From positions 8,717 to 72,716 of the forward strand of contig JBOHYW010000001.1 in assembly GCA_050738155.1 (NCBI GenBank): a stretch of DNA of 64,000 nt, given 5' to 3'. The translations under genes were made by a program, and so were the position numbers. Source of the DNA: 66-474 sp050738155 (lineage in GTDB: Bacteria; Pseudomonadota; Gammaproteobacteria; Xanthomonadales; Rhodanobacteraceae). This document shows positions 55,147-64,000 of the stretch, one piece after another; the first letter of the stretch is position 1; each line of letters begins with the position of its first letter. The notes beneath the pieces were generated by a model, which saw only the letters and a program-made list of their open reading frames with translations, was not told the DNA's origin and ran no database searches.

Positions 55147-55443
55147 TCAGGTCGCGATCAAGCCGATCACGTACGCAACCGGCAGGCCGACCAGCACCAC
55201 CAGCAGTGCGCAGACCAGCCAAGGGGTAGCACCCGGGCGCGAGGCCACGCGGTGACGGATGAATTCGTTTTCCGACAGACGCGCTTCGGCCGTGTCGGGG
55301 CATTCGCGCAGGATCCGGGCATATTCGATTCGCGCGCTGCGCACGCCGGTGCCCCGGTTGCGCCACGAGTAGGCGCGCCATCCACCCAGCAGCAGCAAGA
55401 CGTCGGCGGCCACGCACAAGCCCATCAACCATGTGCCGATCAT
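55147..55443 (-). CDS. Small membrane protein, two spans
   Basis: Protein of 98 residues with a hydrophobic segment at each end (MGLCVAADVLLLLGG and LVCALLVVLVGLPVAYVIGL) and a charged central loop (RSARIEYARILRECPDTAEA). GAGGAA precedes the ATG. Its start is 205 nt from the divergent kinase gene, so it is the first gene of the kinase-linked minus-strand set. No family is recognised. Confidence 0.62.
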   Translation of the reverse strand: MIGTWLMGLCVAADVLLLLGGWRAYSWRNRGTGVRSARIEYARILRECPDTAEARLSENEFIRHRVASRPGATPWLVCALLVVLVGLPVAYVIGLIAT

Positions 55444-55648
55444 GTCGGGTCGTTCCTCGCTCGATCATGGAACCAGGCCTGTGGCAGCGCGGGCGGGTAT
55501 CGCTCCGGTGCGGCAAGTTGACGCCCAGGCTGCGGAAAAGTCGTCACGGCGGTCTAACGGATCGCTAACGAGATCTGGTTCACACTTTCCGGGTTGCCAA
55601 CGGACGGGCAGAATGCCTTGGCTGCGGGCACGCGGGGATGGGGCGAAC

Positions 55649-58420
55649 GTGGATCAGACCGAACATTCGGATCAGCCGCTGTACCGCTACCGCTTCGACG
55701 ACGCGGAGTACGACGAGGCGCGCGCCGAGTTGCGCGTCGCGGGAGCGCCGGTGGAACTGGAGCAGCGTCCGTTGCAGGTGCTGGCGTTGCTGCTGCGCCA
55801 TGTCGATGAAGTGGTGCCGCGCGCAGCACTGTTCGATACGGTCTGGGAAGGCCGGCCCACCGTCGACAACGTGTTGGCGAACGCCATCGCCAAGTTGCGC
55901 AAGGGTTTGGGCAGCGTCGCGAGCGCGCGGATCATCAACCTGCCGCGGGTGGGCTACCGCCTGCGCGGCCCGGTCGAACGGATCGTCACGGGACGCCATG
56001 CGCCGCCGCCGTTTGCCCTGAAGGTGGGGGAATCAGTACCGGGGCGCAAGCATTTCAACTTGCGCGAGTGCCTTGATCCCGCGACCGGCGGATCAGTCTG
56101 GCGCGCGCGCCACGAAAAAACCGGTGAAACACGCATCTACAAGTTCGCCTCGGACGGCGACCGACTGGCCGCGCTCAAGCGCGAGGTCACCATCCAGCGC
56201 GTGTTGCACGAAAGCCTGGGCGAACGCGACGATCTGGTGCGCTTGATCGACTGGAACTTCGATTCACCGCCGTACTGGTTGCAGAGCGTGGATGCAGGGC
56301 GCGATCTGGCACAGTGGGCGCAAGACGATCCTGCGTTCATCGAAGCCCCGCGTGGGCAACGCCTTGCGTGGTTCCTGCAGGTGGCCGACGCGGTCGCCGC
56401 CGCGCATGGGGCGGGCGTACTGCACAAGGACCTGAAACCCTCCAACGTGCTGGTGGCACCAAGCGGCAAAGATTGGCGGATGCGGGTTGCGGACTTCGGC
56501 TCGGGGCGCCTGCTTGAACCCGGCAAGCTGGAGGCGCTCGGGATCACGCGGATGGGCATGACGGTCACCAGCGCGCTGTCCGACGACTCGGGGTTCACGC
56601 TGCTGTATCTGGCCCCGGAAGTACTGGCGGGCGCGGCGCCGTCGGTCAAAAGCGATGTCTATGCGCTCGGCATGATCCTGTTCCAGATGCTGGTCGGTGA
56701 TCTGCACCGCACGTTGGCGCCGGGCTGGGAGCAGAGCATCGACGACGAGCTGTTGCGCGAGGACATCGCCGCCGCGACCCACGGCAATCCGGCGCGTCGC
56801 CTGGCCAGTGTCGAGGCCCTGACACAGCGCCTGCGCAGCCTCGAAACGCGCGCGGTCGAACGCAGGCACCTGCGCGATTCGGACGCCCGCGCGCTGGCCG
56901 CCGAACGCGCGTTGGAACGCGCGCATGCACGCCGGCCATGGTTGATCGCCGCCATCGTCGCGCTGGCATTGGGCTTGGGCGTGGCCCTGTGGCAGGTCCG
57001 GCGAGTGCGCGCGGCGCGCATCAACGCGCAGCGGCAGGCCGCGATCGCAACGGCGGCCAACCGCTTCCTGATCGACGACCTGTTGGGCGCGGGCATGGGG
57101 CCGGAAATGGGCGGCGGTTCTCCGGCATGGTACGAGCGCAACCCGACCCTGCGCGAAATCCTCGATGCCGCCGCCGGCAAGCTCGACAAACGTTTTGCGG
57201 GTGAGCCGCTGATGCAGGCGAGCTTGCACCAAACGCTGGGGCGCGCCTATCGCAGCACCGGTGCCTACGACAAGGCGTCGGCACAGTTGCAGGACGCAGC
57301 CGATGGCTTCGTGCACACGTTGGGCGCGTCGGACGCACGCAGCGTGCTGGCGCAGTACGAGCTTGCGCCGGTGCTGGCGCACTTGTCGCATTTCAAGCAG
57401 GCCGAAACGTTGCTCGATCGTGCCGATGCTGCGGCCGGAAGGCGTCGCCGCGGTGTCTCCGAGATCGCCTTGCAAGCGCATCTCGCACGCGGCCAGGTGG
57501 CGTACCAGCGCGTGCACGTCAAGCAGGCGCTTGCGGAATACCAGGCCGCCCAGCGCCTGCAACCCCTGCTGCATCCGAACGATGCCGCGATGTCCGCGCA
57601 TATCCTGCTGGCAATTGCCGGCTGCGAGTTGCGCACGGGCCAACCGAAGCATGCCGAAGCGGTGGCCCGGAAGATCCTCGCCGGCAAACCGTACACGCAG
57701 GAGAGGGTCGGACTGGCTACGCTCGCGACGGCGCGTTCGCGCCTCGGTAATACATTGCGTGCGCAAAGCAAGGAGAAGGAAGCGATCCCCGTTTTGCAAC
57801 AGGCTCTGAGTGACTATGAAAAGTCCGAAGGGGCCGATAGCCAGGGCGCGATCAGCACGCTCAGCACTTTGAGCTACCTGTATTCGTGGATCGACGATTA
57901 TCCCAAGGCGCTGGCGATGCAACGCGATGTCTACGCACGCGCGTCGAAGCGCTGGGGCGCGCAAAGCCAGTATGCGCTCGTCGAGTTGTTGAATCTCGGC
58001 GCCACGGAGCACGACTCGGGCGATCTGAAATCCGCATTGCCGCACTTGCAGCAGGCCGAGGCCGGACTGACCAAGGTCAGCGGCGCGAAAAGCCCCGTCA
58101 CGCAATCCTCGCGCGTGGTATTGGCCACCACCTTGGCCGATCTTGGTCGCAACGAGGAAGCCTTGGCGCTGCTCGATGAGGTCGACCCGACCGCGTACCA
58201 GTCGACGTCGACCGACCCCGGCCGCGCACTGGTGCTCGCGGGTTTCAAGGCGAGTCTCGAGTACCGGCTGCACAAGCCCGGCGCCGAGGCGAAGCTGCGC
58301 AAAGCCATTGACGCCATGCGGGCAGCAGGCCTGGACAAGGAAGAAATCGACACGTTCCAGAAGGAACTCCCCGCGTCAGGAAAGCCGTCAGTCACCAGTG
58401 CTGGCTCGGGAAAGGCGTGA
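55649..58420 (+). CDS. Winged-helix - Ser/Thr protein kinase - membrane span - TPR protein
   Basis: Large protein of 923 residues with an unusual domain order. Residues about 12-108 are an OmpR/CadC-type winged helix (PLQVLALLLRHVDEVVPRAAL, LRKGLGS, INLPRVGYRLRGP). About 130-400 are a Hanks-type kinase: HKDLKPSN with D261 (Lys replaces the usual Arg), DFG with D282, YLAPEVL, SDVYALGMILFQMLVGD. One membrane span (about 430-450, PWLIAAIVALALGLGVALW) is followed by TPR-like helices to the end, expected in the periplasm. GTG 55649 was chosen just before the winged helix; ATG 55613 or the ATG at 55433 would only add Arg-rich sequence. It may bind DNA in its own divergent promoter region and phosphorylate a partner in response to an envelope signal. 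Confidence 0.87.
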   Translation: MDQTEHSDQPLYRYRFDDAEYDEARAELRVAGAPVELEQRPLQVLALLLRHVDEVVPRAALFDTVWEGRPTVDNVLANAIAKLRKGLGSVASARIINLPRVGYRLRGPVERIVTGRHAPPPFALKVGESVPGRKHFNLRECLDPATGGSVWRARHEKTGETRIYKFASDGDRLAALKREVTIQRVLHESLGERDDLVRLIDWNFDSPPYWLQSVDAGRDLAQWAQDDPAFIEAPRGQRLAWFLQVADAVAAAHGAGVLHKDLKPSNVLVAPSGKDWRMRVADFGSGRLLEPGKLEALGITRMGMTVTSALSDDSGFTLLYLAPEVLAGAAPSVKSDVYALGMILFQMLVGDLHRTLAPGWEQSIDDELLREDIAAATHGNPARRLASVEALTQRLRSLETRAVERRHLRDSDARALAAERALERAHARRPWLIAAIVALALGLGVALWQVRRVRAARINAQRQAAIATAANRFLIDDLLGAGMGPEMGGGSPAWYERNPTLREILDAAAGKLDKRFAGEPLMQASLHQTLGRAYRSTGAYDKASAQLQDAADGFVHTLGASDARSVLAQYELAPVLAHLSHFKQAETLLDRADAAAGRRRRGVSEIALQAHLARGQVAYQRVHVKQALAEYQAAQRLQPLLHPNDAAMSAHILLAIAGCELRTGQPKHAEAVARKILAGKPYTQERVGLATLATARSRLGNTLRAQSKEKEAIPVLQQALSDYEKSEGADSQGAISTLSTLSYLYSWIDDYPKALAMQRDVYARASKRWGAQSQYALVELLNLGATEHDSGDLKSALPHLQQAEAGLTKVSGAKSPVTQSSRVVLATTLADLGRNEEALALLDEVDPTAYQSTSTDPGRALVLAGFKASLEYRLHKPGAEAKLRKAIDAMRAAGLDKEEIDTFQKELPASGKPSVTSAGSGKA

Positions 58421-58693
58421 CCGTCTCAGTCGCCGGGGCAGGAACCAATCTACGGACGTCGGTCAGTCGTTGTCTACGCATGATTGACGTGGCGTGTGGC
58501 GGATGCGGCCAACATCAGCCATTCGAGTATGCGAACAGCGTTCTCCAGATCAGTTATTCGCAGTCCGTGAGCGTATTGGCGTCATCCATGTGCGTCACGC
58601 GTCTACAGGGCGGTTGCTACCATCGCGTGCAATTCGCTTCCTGTTTAGAGCTACCGGGCGCGGGACATCAACAGGCCTGACAGAAACCCCGTT
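58421..58693. other. 273-nt intergenic region, nothing recognised
   Basis: This lies between the convergent kinase and S33-hydrolase genes. No repeat of the families seen elsewhere, no terminator with a T run and no ORF of interest were found. Confidence 0.5.
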
Positions 58694-60133
58694 TCAAAAA
58701 TTTGGTCGCTTGCAAGCGGGTAACGGAGCTTTTTCTCCAGCGAGAAATTGATGCACGGCATCTACGAAACAAGTAGGCGTGTTCATCAGGATGAAGTGTG
58801 GTGCGCCCGCCACCGTGACCAGTCTGACTCGCGTGCCCGCGTGCCATGACGCGATGCGCTCATTGGCACCTTGGAGCGGAGTGAATGGATCGAGCGTGCC
58901 CTGCAGTACGAGGGTCTTGGGCACGAAGATTGGCGGAGCGTTGAAAAACTTGTCGTGGGGATACAGAGGCAGCGACGGATGGGGCAAGAGACCAGCGACG
59001 ATGAGCCCAGGTAGCGGCGACGTGAACAACAGGTTGCGTTGCTCTTGCTTGAGCTCAGCCATCGTCAGGCGCGGCCGTGCATCGTTCGACGAGTCGGTGA
59101 TGATTGCCGCAAGCGGGATCGATGGAGGCGATTGCGGGTACTTGCCGAACACAGCATCGGTTCTGGCCAGTGATGCCTTTACAGCCTGCAAGTCAGTTGT
59201 ATCACCACGGCCGAGTTCTGCGATCAACTCGGGGATGCGTGCCCGTAGCGTCGGATAGTTCAGCAAATGCCCGAAGAACTGTTTGATGTTCTTGTCAGGT
59301 ATCTGTGCGAGTACCCCAGGTGGTGACGATGTCAGCAGCTTTTCGTACGCGACGACGGCCGTCGTCGCGAACTGCCGCTTGCAGGATGGGTTGGCATCAC
59401 ATTGCGCCAGTACCTTCGTGCCTACCGCATTGACGATCTGAGAACGATGGCTCAAGTCGAAGCGCGTCGTCGCATCCGGCGGCACCAGTGAGTCGAGGAT
59501 CGCCCCAGCGAGATTTTCTTTCTGGATCGTCAGCATGCGTGGCACAACTTGGGTGCCATACGACACTCCATACACATAGGTGGGCAAGTGACTGTGGTGC
59601 TGCGCAATCAGATCGGCCAGATCGTATGCCGCATTGGTGAGGGAAAACGCACGCGCGTAATCCGGCGCAGCATTGAGCGAGGCCCAGCAGGCGTTCCATT
59701 CCGCCCCAACGAGTGCCATGCCGCCCGGCGAGTCGACGGATTCCTGTTTCGGGCAGAGGCGGGTCGAGAATCCCGTGCCGCGAGGGTCAGGGATCAAAAG
59801 GTCGAACCCCGGGAATGCCGCGCGCAGTGTCTTCAGGAACGGATACAGCAGCGCCCCGGACCCGCCTGGGCCACCGTAGACCAGCCATACGACGCCCTTT
59901 GCTTTACCGGACGCCGGGAACTCGCGCACAAATAGGTTGGTGACTTTGGCGGCATTACCTATGCGCGGCCCCGGCGCGCGCAACGGGGCTTGGAAAGTCG
60001 CGCAAAGCGAGCCATGCAGTTCCAGGAATGTGCTCGTGTCCTTGCAGGGCGTGAAAGTGGTGGCCTCCGCTTCCGGTGCATGGATGATTGCGAAGCACAA
60101 GGCTCCGAGAAGCAGCAGCCAAACAGCTTTCAT
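58694..60133 (-). CDS. Secreted alpha/beta-hydrolase, S33/tripeptidyl-aminopeptidase-like
   Basis: Exported protein of 479 residues with signal peptide (AVWLLLLGALCFAIIHAPEAEA). The oxyanion loop is VYGGPGGSGALL, the nucleophile elbow GVSYGTQ, acid in QGTLDPFTP and His in GAPHFILMN, typical of the S33 group with a TAP-like C-terminal domain. It probably removes N-terminal residues from peptides. Several Cys (CKDTSTF, RLCPKQES, PSCKRQF, PTCFVD) suit disulfides in the envelope. ATG 60133 has GGAGAG at 6 nt; a GTG two codons earlier is also possible. Confidence 0.87.
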   Translation of the reverse strand: MKAVWLLLLGALCFAIIHAPEAEATTFTPCKDTSTFLELHGSLCATFQAPLRAPGPRIGNAAKVTNLFVREFPASGKAKGVVWLVYGGPGGSGALLYPFLKTLRAAFPGFDLLIPDPRGTGFSTRLCPKQESVDSPGGMALVGAEWNACWASLNAAPDYARAFSLTNAAYDLADLIAQHHSHLPTYVYGVSYGTQVVPRMLTIQKENLAGAILDSLVPPDATTRFDLSHRSQIVNAVGTKVLAQCDANPSCKRQFATTAVVAYEKLLTSSPPGVLAQIPDKNIKQFFGHLLNYPTLRARIPELIAELGRGDTTDLQAVKASLARTDAVFGKYPQSPPSIPLAAIITDSSNDARPRLTMAELKQEQRNLLFTSPLPGLIVAGLLPHPSLPLYPHDKFFNAPPIFVPKTLVLQGTLDPFTPLQGANERIASWHAGTRVRLVTVAGAPHFILMNTPTCFVDAVHQFLAGEKAPLPACKRPNF

Positions 60134-60369
60134 GTGCACTCTCCAGCATGGATGCTGAATTAGCCGCCTCCTTGCGGCTGATTGGCGCGTGCCAGAAGTA
60201 ACTTTCTACTGTATCGACGATCAACAGGTAGCCATCCTTCCGGAAAGCGGGCCCTCGCCGCAGACCGCTTCGGGCTGACTGCGGTCGACCCATTGCGACG
60301 GCATCGTTCGCGGCCATGGGCCGCTCTGGCGGTTGCTTCCAGCAGCGCGCCTTCACGTCGCGTGAGCGT

Positions 60370-61197
60370 CTAGCCCGGGAGGTTCTCGAATTTTTGATCC
60401 AGCGGCAGGTGCCGGGGCAGGCGGATCAGGAATTCGTCCTGCAGAGCCCCGCGGATTTCAGCAGTGTTGTGCAGCATGCGTCGTTCGGTTACGCCGTCCG
60501 TAACATGCACGGCGAATTCGCGATTGCGCAAAACCAGTCTGCGACCGGGCGTCGCACGTGCGGCGATCAGGGTGGTGACGAAGTGGGAATCCGGGTTGGT
60601 GGACGTCCAGTAATTGCTGGCACGATAGTCGATCGGATACTGCGGTTGCAGGTCGAAGCGGTACAGTGTCTTCCAATCGTTCCCGGCGCGCATCTGCACG
60701 CGCCAATCATCGTCGTCGCGGCGCTGCAGGCGAAACGTTTCGTGTGGCGTCGCTTGCTCGTTGTCGGCCACGAGTTGCAGCGGGCCGGTCGGGGTCGATC
60801 CACCGAAACCGGCATCGGCCAGCCACACGGCGCCGTCGACGTCGACCCGCAACAACATATGGCTGCGGGCGGTGATGGCGTCATCCGGTTGCCCCCACAA
60901 CACCCGCGCGGCAAGGCCGGTCACGGCAAAACCGATCGCCCGCAGCGCGTTCCCCAGCAGCAGGTTCTGTTCGAAGCAATATCCACCGCGGCCATCGTGG
61001 ACCAGTTTGCGCTGCACCGCGTCGAATTCGAGCGATACGGGTACGCCGAGAAATGGATCGAGGTTCTCGAACGGGATGCTGCCGATGTGCGCACGCAGTA
61101 TCGCGCGCAGCGTCGGCAAATCCGGTTTGACGGGCGCGGCGACCCCGATGCGCTGCAGGTACGCATCGAGGTCGATCGACGGTCGGTCAGTCGGCAC
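60370..61197 (-). CDS. nat: Arylamine N-acetyltransferase
   Basis: Cytosolic acetyl-CoA-dependent enzyme of 275 residues. The catalytic triad is clear: C74 in RGGYCFEQN, H113 in RSHMLLRV and D128 in LADAGFGG. N-terminal PFENLDPFLG and length match bacterial NATs. The GTG start (61197) overlaps the 3' end of the S9 peptidase gene by 11 nt, which means coupled translation of two enzymes without an obvious metabolic link. The 230 nt after the gene (60140-60369) hold no supported gene. Confidence 0.95.
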   Translation of the reverse strand: MPTDRPSIDLDAYLQRIGVAAPVKPDLPTLRAILRAHIGSIPFENLDPFLGVPVSLEFDAVQRKLVHDGRGGYCFEQNLLLGNALRAIGFAVTGLAARVLWGQPDDAITARSHMLLRVDVDGAVWLADAGFGGSTPTGPLQLVADNEQATPHETFRLQRRDDDDWRVQMRAGNDWKTLYRFDLQPQYPIDYRASNYWTSTNPDSHFVTTLIAARATPGRRLVLRNREFAVHVTDGVTERRMLHNTAEIRGALQDEFLIRLPRHLPLDQKFENLPG

Positions 61198-63349
61198 GAT
61201 CCGTTTCCAGCTTGCGCTCGAGAAAATCCACCGTCGCGGTGTCCGCTTTCAGCCATGACGCATGCCGCAGGAAACCGTGGATCTCGTTCGGGATAACCAT
61301 TTCCTCGAACGGCACGCCGTGTTTGCGCAGCCGCGGCACGATGTCTTCCATCTGCAGGAAGTGCACGTTGCGGTCGTCGTCACCCTGGATCAGCAACACC
61401 GGTGATTTCCAGGTCGCGATCGATGCATCGGGTGAGGCTTCGAAGGCAACTTTCAACGCTTGCTTGTAGTCGCCCTGTTCGTAGCGGCCGTTGGGGTTCT
61501 GGTCGTCCCACCAGCCGATCGCGCGCGACCAGTCGTACAGGCCGTGCATCGCCACGCCGGCCTTGAAGATGTCGGAATTGCGGGCCAGCGCCAAGCCGGT
61601 GAGATAGCCGCCGTAAGAGCCTCCCCAGATGCCGATGCGCGAGGGGTCGACACCTTGCACGTGTTGCAGAAACTTCGCGCCGGCGACCACGTCCTGGTAT
61701 TCCGATGCGCCCGACGGGCCCGCGTGCGGCGGATTGTGGAAGGCATGGCCGTGGCCGATCCCCAGCCGGTAATTGACCGACAGCACGGTGAAACCGTGGC
61801 TGGCGAGGTACTGGTTCACCGCGTAGCTGTTGCTGTAGTAATCCATGTAATGCCAGCCGAGCAGCATCTGGCGTGGTGGACCACCGTGCACGAAGATCAT
61901 GCCGGGTTGATTCGCCGAGGCGTCATTGCTGCGGAACAGTTGCCCGTGGATCAGGGTGCCATCGGCAGCCTTGAACGACACAGCTTGTGGAATCAGCAGT
62001 TGCGCGGTTGGGTAATCCTTCGGCAACAGGGTCGGTTGCAGCATGCGTGCATGACTGCCGTTGGTGTGCGTGACGGCGACCTGCGGCGGGTGTCGTGCGC
62101 CAGCTTCGATGAACGCGATCGTGTCCTTGCCTGCGACGGTCGGCGACCATTGCAGGCCGACGCCCGAGGTCAGCGCAACCGGTTTGGCGGCATCCACCGG
62201 TACGGCGAACAAGTGGCGGCGGTCGTAGTCGTGCTTGGTGGTGCCGGTGTTGGCGTTGTAGACGATGGAGCGCCCGTCGCGCGACATCACCACGTCTTCG
62301 ACCATGAACTTGCCGGGCGTCAGCAGCAAGGGTTTGCCGCCGCTCGCGGCGATCGAATACAGATGCGGCCAGCCGTCGAGATCGGCAAGGAACACGAACC
62401 GTGCGCCGCCATCGGCCCAGTGCAGGTTGGCGCCACCGGCCGTGTGCGGATACGAGCCGACCAAGGTGTCGGGGCTTTGCCATACCGCATGGCCTTTGCC
62501 GGTTGCCGCGTCGGCAACCCGGATCGACCATGGTCGCGGTGTCCGTTTCAGGATCGGCCGCGGTGGGCCGCCGTGACCGTGGCGGCGCGTGAATGCAATG
62601 CGGGAACCATCCGGCGACCAGCGCGGTGAAGCATCGATGCCGGTCGACGGTGCGAGATACTCGATTGGCGTGTCGTCATTGACATAGACGCCGATGAAAG
62701 CGTGATCACCGCGGTGCGATACGAACGCAAGTCGTTTGCCGTCCGGCGACCATTGCAGTTCGCCGTCCTTGCCGCGGTCGAAGAACAGCCGTTTCGGCTC
62801 GGCCTTGGTGCTGGCATCGAGCGGCATCGCCCAAATCTGGTGATCCTTGACATAGGCGAGCTTGCCGTTCGACGAGATCGCCGGCGCGTCGCCCTCGGTG
62901 AGCGCGTGCGAGGTCGCGTCATGCAAGTTCACGATCCACAGCATCACCTTCGGCTCGATCGGGCTGGAGGCGGGATCGGGTGGAAGTTTCTCCGGCCAGT
63001 TGGCGTCGTGGTCGCCGCCGCGCACGAATACCAATTCGTTGCCGGAAGGCGAGAAGGTCAGTTGGGTGATCTCCTGACCATCGTCGGCAGTGAAATGGGT
63101 GACCTGGCGCGGCTTGAACGCCGGTGCCTGTGCGACCCATACGTTGCGCTTGCCATCGAGGTTGATCACCCAGGCAATGCGGTCGCCCTGTTTGGCCGCG
63201 GTCAGACCTTGCGGAAACGGGTAATCGAGTACCTGTTGCAAGGTGAAATCGGCGTGCGATGCAGCCGGCGGCGCGCTCTGCGCATGCGGTGCCAGCGTGG
63301 CGCCCGTCAACAGCAGGGCAGTGAAAAGCCATACCCGGAATCGTTGCAT
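61187..63349 (-). CDS. Secreted S9 prolyl-oligopeptidase-family peptidase
   Basis: Exported serine peptidase of 720 residues: signal peptide (VWLFTALLLTGATLAPHAQS), seven-bladed beta-propeller built from WD40/TolB-like blades (FSPSGNELVFVRGG, WSPDGKRLAFVSHRG, WSPDGSRIAFTRR), then the alpha/beta-hydrolase domain with the nucleophile in GGSYGGYLTG, Asp in QGDDDRNVHF and His in NEIHGFLRH. This is the acylaminoacyl/dipeptidyl-peptidase-like S9 layout. ATG 63349 has GGGGAG upstream. A longer frame to 63559 only reads over the divergent NDH-2 gene. Confidence 0.93.
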   Translation of the reverse strand: MQRFRVWLFTALLLTGATLAPHAQSAPPAASHADFTLQQVLDYPFPQGLTAAKQGDRIAWVINLDGKRNVWVAQAPAFKPRQVTHFTADDGQEITQLTFSPSGNELVFVRGGDHDANWPEKLPPDPASSPIEPKVMLWIVNLHDATSHALTEGDAPAISSNGKLAYVKDHQIWAMPLDASTKAEPKRLFFDRGKDGELQWSPDGKRLAFVSHRGDHAFIGVYVNDDTPIEYLAPSTGIDASPRWSPDGSRIAFTRRHGHGGPPRPILKRTPRPWSIRVADAATGKGHAVWQSPDTLVGSYPHTAGGANLHWADGGARFVFLADLDGWPHLYSIAASGGKPLLLTPGKFMVEDVVMSRDGRSIVYNANTGTTKHDYDRRHLFAVPVDAAKPVALTSGVGLQWSPTVAGKDTIAFIEAGARHPPQVAVTHTNGSHARMLQPTLLPKDYPTAQLLIPQAVSFKAADGTLIHGQLFRSNDASANQPGMIFVHGGPPRQMLLGWHYMDYYSNSYAVNQYLASHGFTVLSVNYRLGIGHGHAFHNPPHAGPSGASEYQDVVAGAKFLQHVQGVDPSRIGIWGGSYGGYLTGLALARNSDIFKAGVAMHGLYDWSRAIGWWDDQNPNGRYEQGDYKQALKVAFEASPDASIATWKSPVLLIQGDDDRNVHFLQMEDIVPRLRKHGVPFEEMVIPNEIHGFLRHASWLKADTATVDFLERKLETDRAD

Positions 63350-63440
63350 GGTGTCTCCCCTCGGGTGGTGGCCGTGACCATCGTGCAGGCAAGCTGCGGC
63401 GGTCACGGCAAGGTCATGTCGCGACGCATACCATACGCGA

Positions 63441-64000
63441 ATGAACGACGTCGTGCGACCACCTCGCGTGGTGATCCTGGGCGGCGGCTTTGGCGGCCTC
63501 AAGGCCACGCGTGCATTGCGCGGGACACCGGTGCGGGTGATCTTGATCGACCGCGCCAACCATCACCTGTTCCAGCCGTTGCTGTATCAGGTCGCGGCAG
63601 CCAGTTTGTCCGGGCCCGACATCGCCGCGCCGTTGCGGCACGTCGTGCGCCGGCAGGAAAACGTCACGGTGTTGATGGAAGACGTGTGCGCCATCGATGT
63701 TGCGCAACGTTGCGTACGCACCGACGCCGGTGAATACGACTATGACTGGTTGATCGTCGCCACGGGCTCGACCCACGCGTATTTCGGACACGACGATTGG
63801 GCCCGACATGCGCCGGGACTCAAGACCATGAACGATGCCTTGGCGATCCGCCGAAGGATCCTGTCGGCGTTCGAACGTGCCGAGTGCGAGCCCGATGCGG
63901 AACGACGCGGCGAGTGGCTGAGCTTCGTGGTGATCGGCGCCGGCCCGACCGGGGTCGAACTCGCCGGTACCTTGGCCGAGATCGCGCACCACACCTTGCC
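63441..64000 (+). CDS. NAD(P)/FAD-dependent oxidoreductase, NDH-2-like, partial (cut by window end)
   Basis: The first 186 codons are seen and the frame stays open at the window edge. The FAD motif VILGGGFGGLKATRAL is at the N-terminus, FQPLLYQVAAASLSGPDIAAPLR is the flavin-site signature (first part FQPLLYQVA), ATGSTHAYFGHDDW is next, and a second Rossmann motif FVVIGAGPTGVELAG binds NADH. These are the marks of type II NADH:quinone dehydrogenase. It is divergent from the S9 gene with 91 nt between starts. Confidence 0.88.
   Translation, partial: MNDVVRPPRVVILGGGFGGLKATRALRGTPVRVILIDRANHHLFQPLLYQVAAASLSGPDIAAPLRHVVRRQENVTVLMEDVCAIDVAQRCVRTDAGEYDYDWLIVATGSTHAYFGHDDWARHAPGLKTMNDALAIRRRILSAFERAECEPDAERRGEWLSFVVIGAGPTGVELAGTLAEIAHHTL

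Noticed and set aside
56264..58273. Minus-strand open frame of about 670 codons opposite the kinase gene
   Set aside because: Same GC shadow effect: no domain pattern, whereas the plus strand has a full winged helix, kinase and TPR-like reading.

Overview
The window looks like the chromosome of a GC-rich gammaproteobacterium of the Lysobacterales (Xanthomonadales), probably close to Rhodanobacteraceae. The grounds are the Oar-like TonB receptors paired with TPR-sulfotransferases, the winged-helix protein kinase, the PHB genes phaR/phbB, and many GTAGG...CCTAC intergenic repeats. I saw no transposase, prophage, CRISPR array or rRNA. One tRNA (initiator Met) is present.

Region 1 (about 1-36300) reads as a peptidoglycan salvage/foraging locus. 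Two TonB-dependent receptor + TPR-sulfotransferase pairs (295-5250 and 28064-33109) flank most of it. Between and beside them are a CE2-like SGNH esterase, a GH20 hexosaminidase, an operon murA - amino-sugar kinase - murQ, a sodium:solute symporter, an alanine/serine-glyoxylate-type aminotransferase followed by glcDEF, a minus-strand run transglutaminase-like - D-aminoacylase-like - GH18 - AmiE-like serine hydrolase - NamZ, and a D-amino-acid dehydrogenase. Proposed flow: receptors import wall fragments; NamZ, GH20, GH18 and the AmiE-like enzyme release MurNAc, GlcNAc and peptides; kinase plus MurQ give GlcNAc-6-P and D-lactate; GlcDEF may oxidise the D-lactate; the D-aminoacylase-like enzyme and DadA handle D-amino acids. 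A hand comparison shows four promoters with the same layout: a 17-bp imperfect palindrome, a fixed gap, TTGGYR, 19 nt, TAYGMT. They lie before both receptors, the symporter and the transglutaminase run, so these units are probably one regulon. No regulator is encoded in the window.

Region 2 (36300-43400) is mostly housekeeping: tRNA-fMet with promoter and terminator, phbB and phaR, a SatP-type acetate transporter, an MscS channel and a Kch-type potassium channel, a small membrane protein and a metallo-beta-lactamase-fold hydrolase.

Region 3 (43400-50700) holds three tandem paralogous secreted M28 (glutamate carboxypeptidase II-like) peptidases.

Region 4 (50750-58420) is a six-gene minus-strand set of secreted, lipoprotein and membrane proteins of unknown function. 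It is transcribed divergently from a large membrane protein that joins an OmpR-type winged helix, a Ser/Thr kinase domain, one membrane span and a TPR-like region. This is a candidate undescribed signalling/envelope system.

Region 5 (58690-64000) has a secreted S33/TAP-like hydrolase, an arylamine N-acetyltransferase overlapping an S9 prolyl-oligopeptidase-type peptidase, and the start of an NDH-2-like NADH dehydrogenase cut by the window edge. All calls come from reading the sequence; no database search was run.
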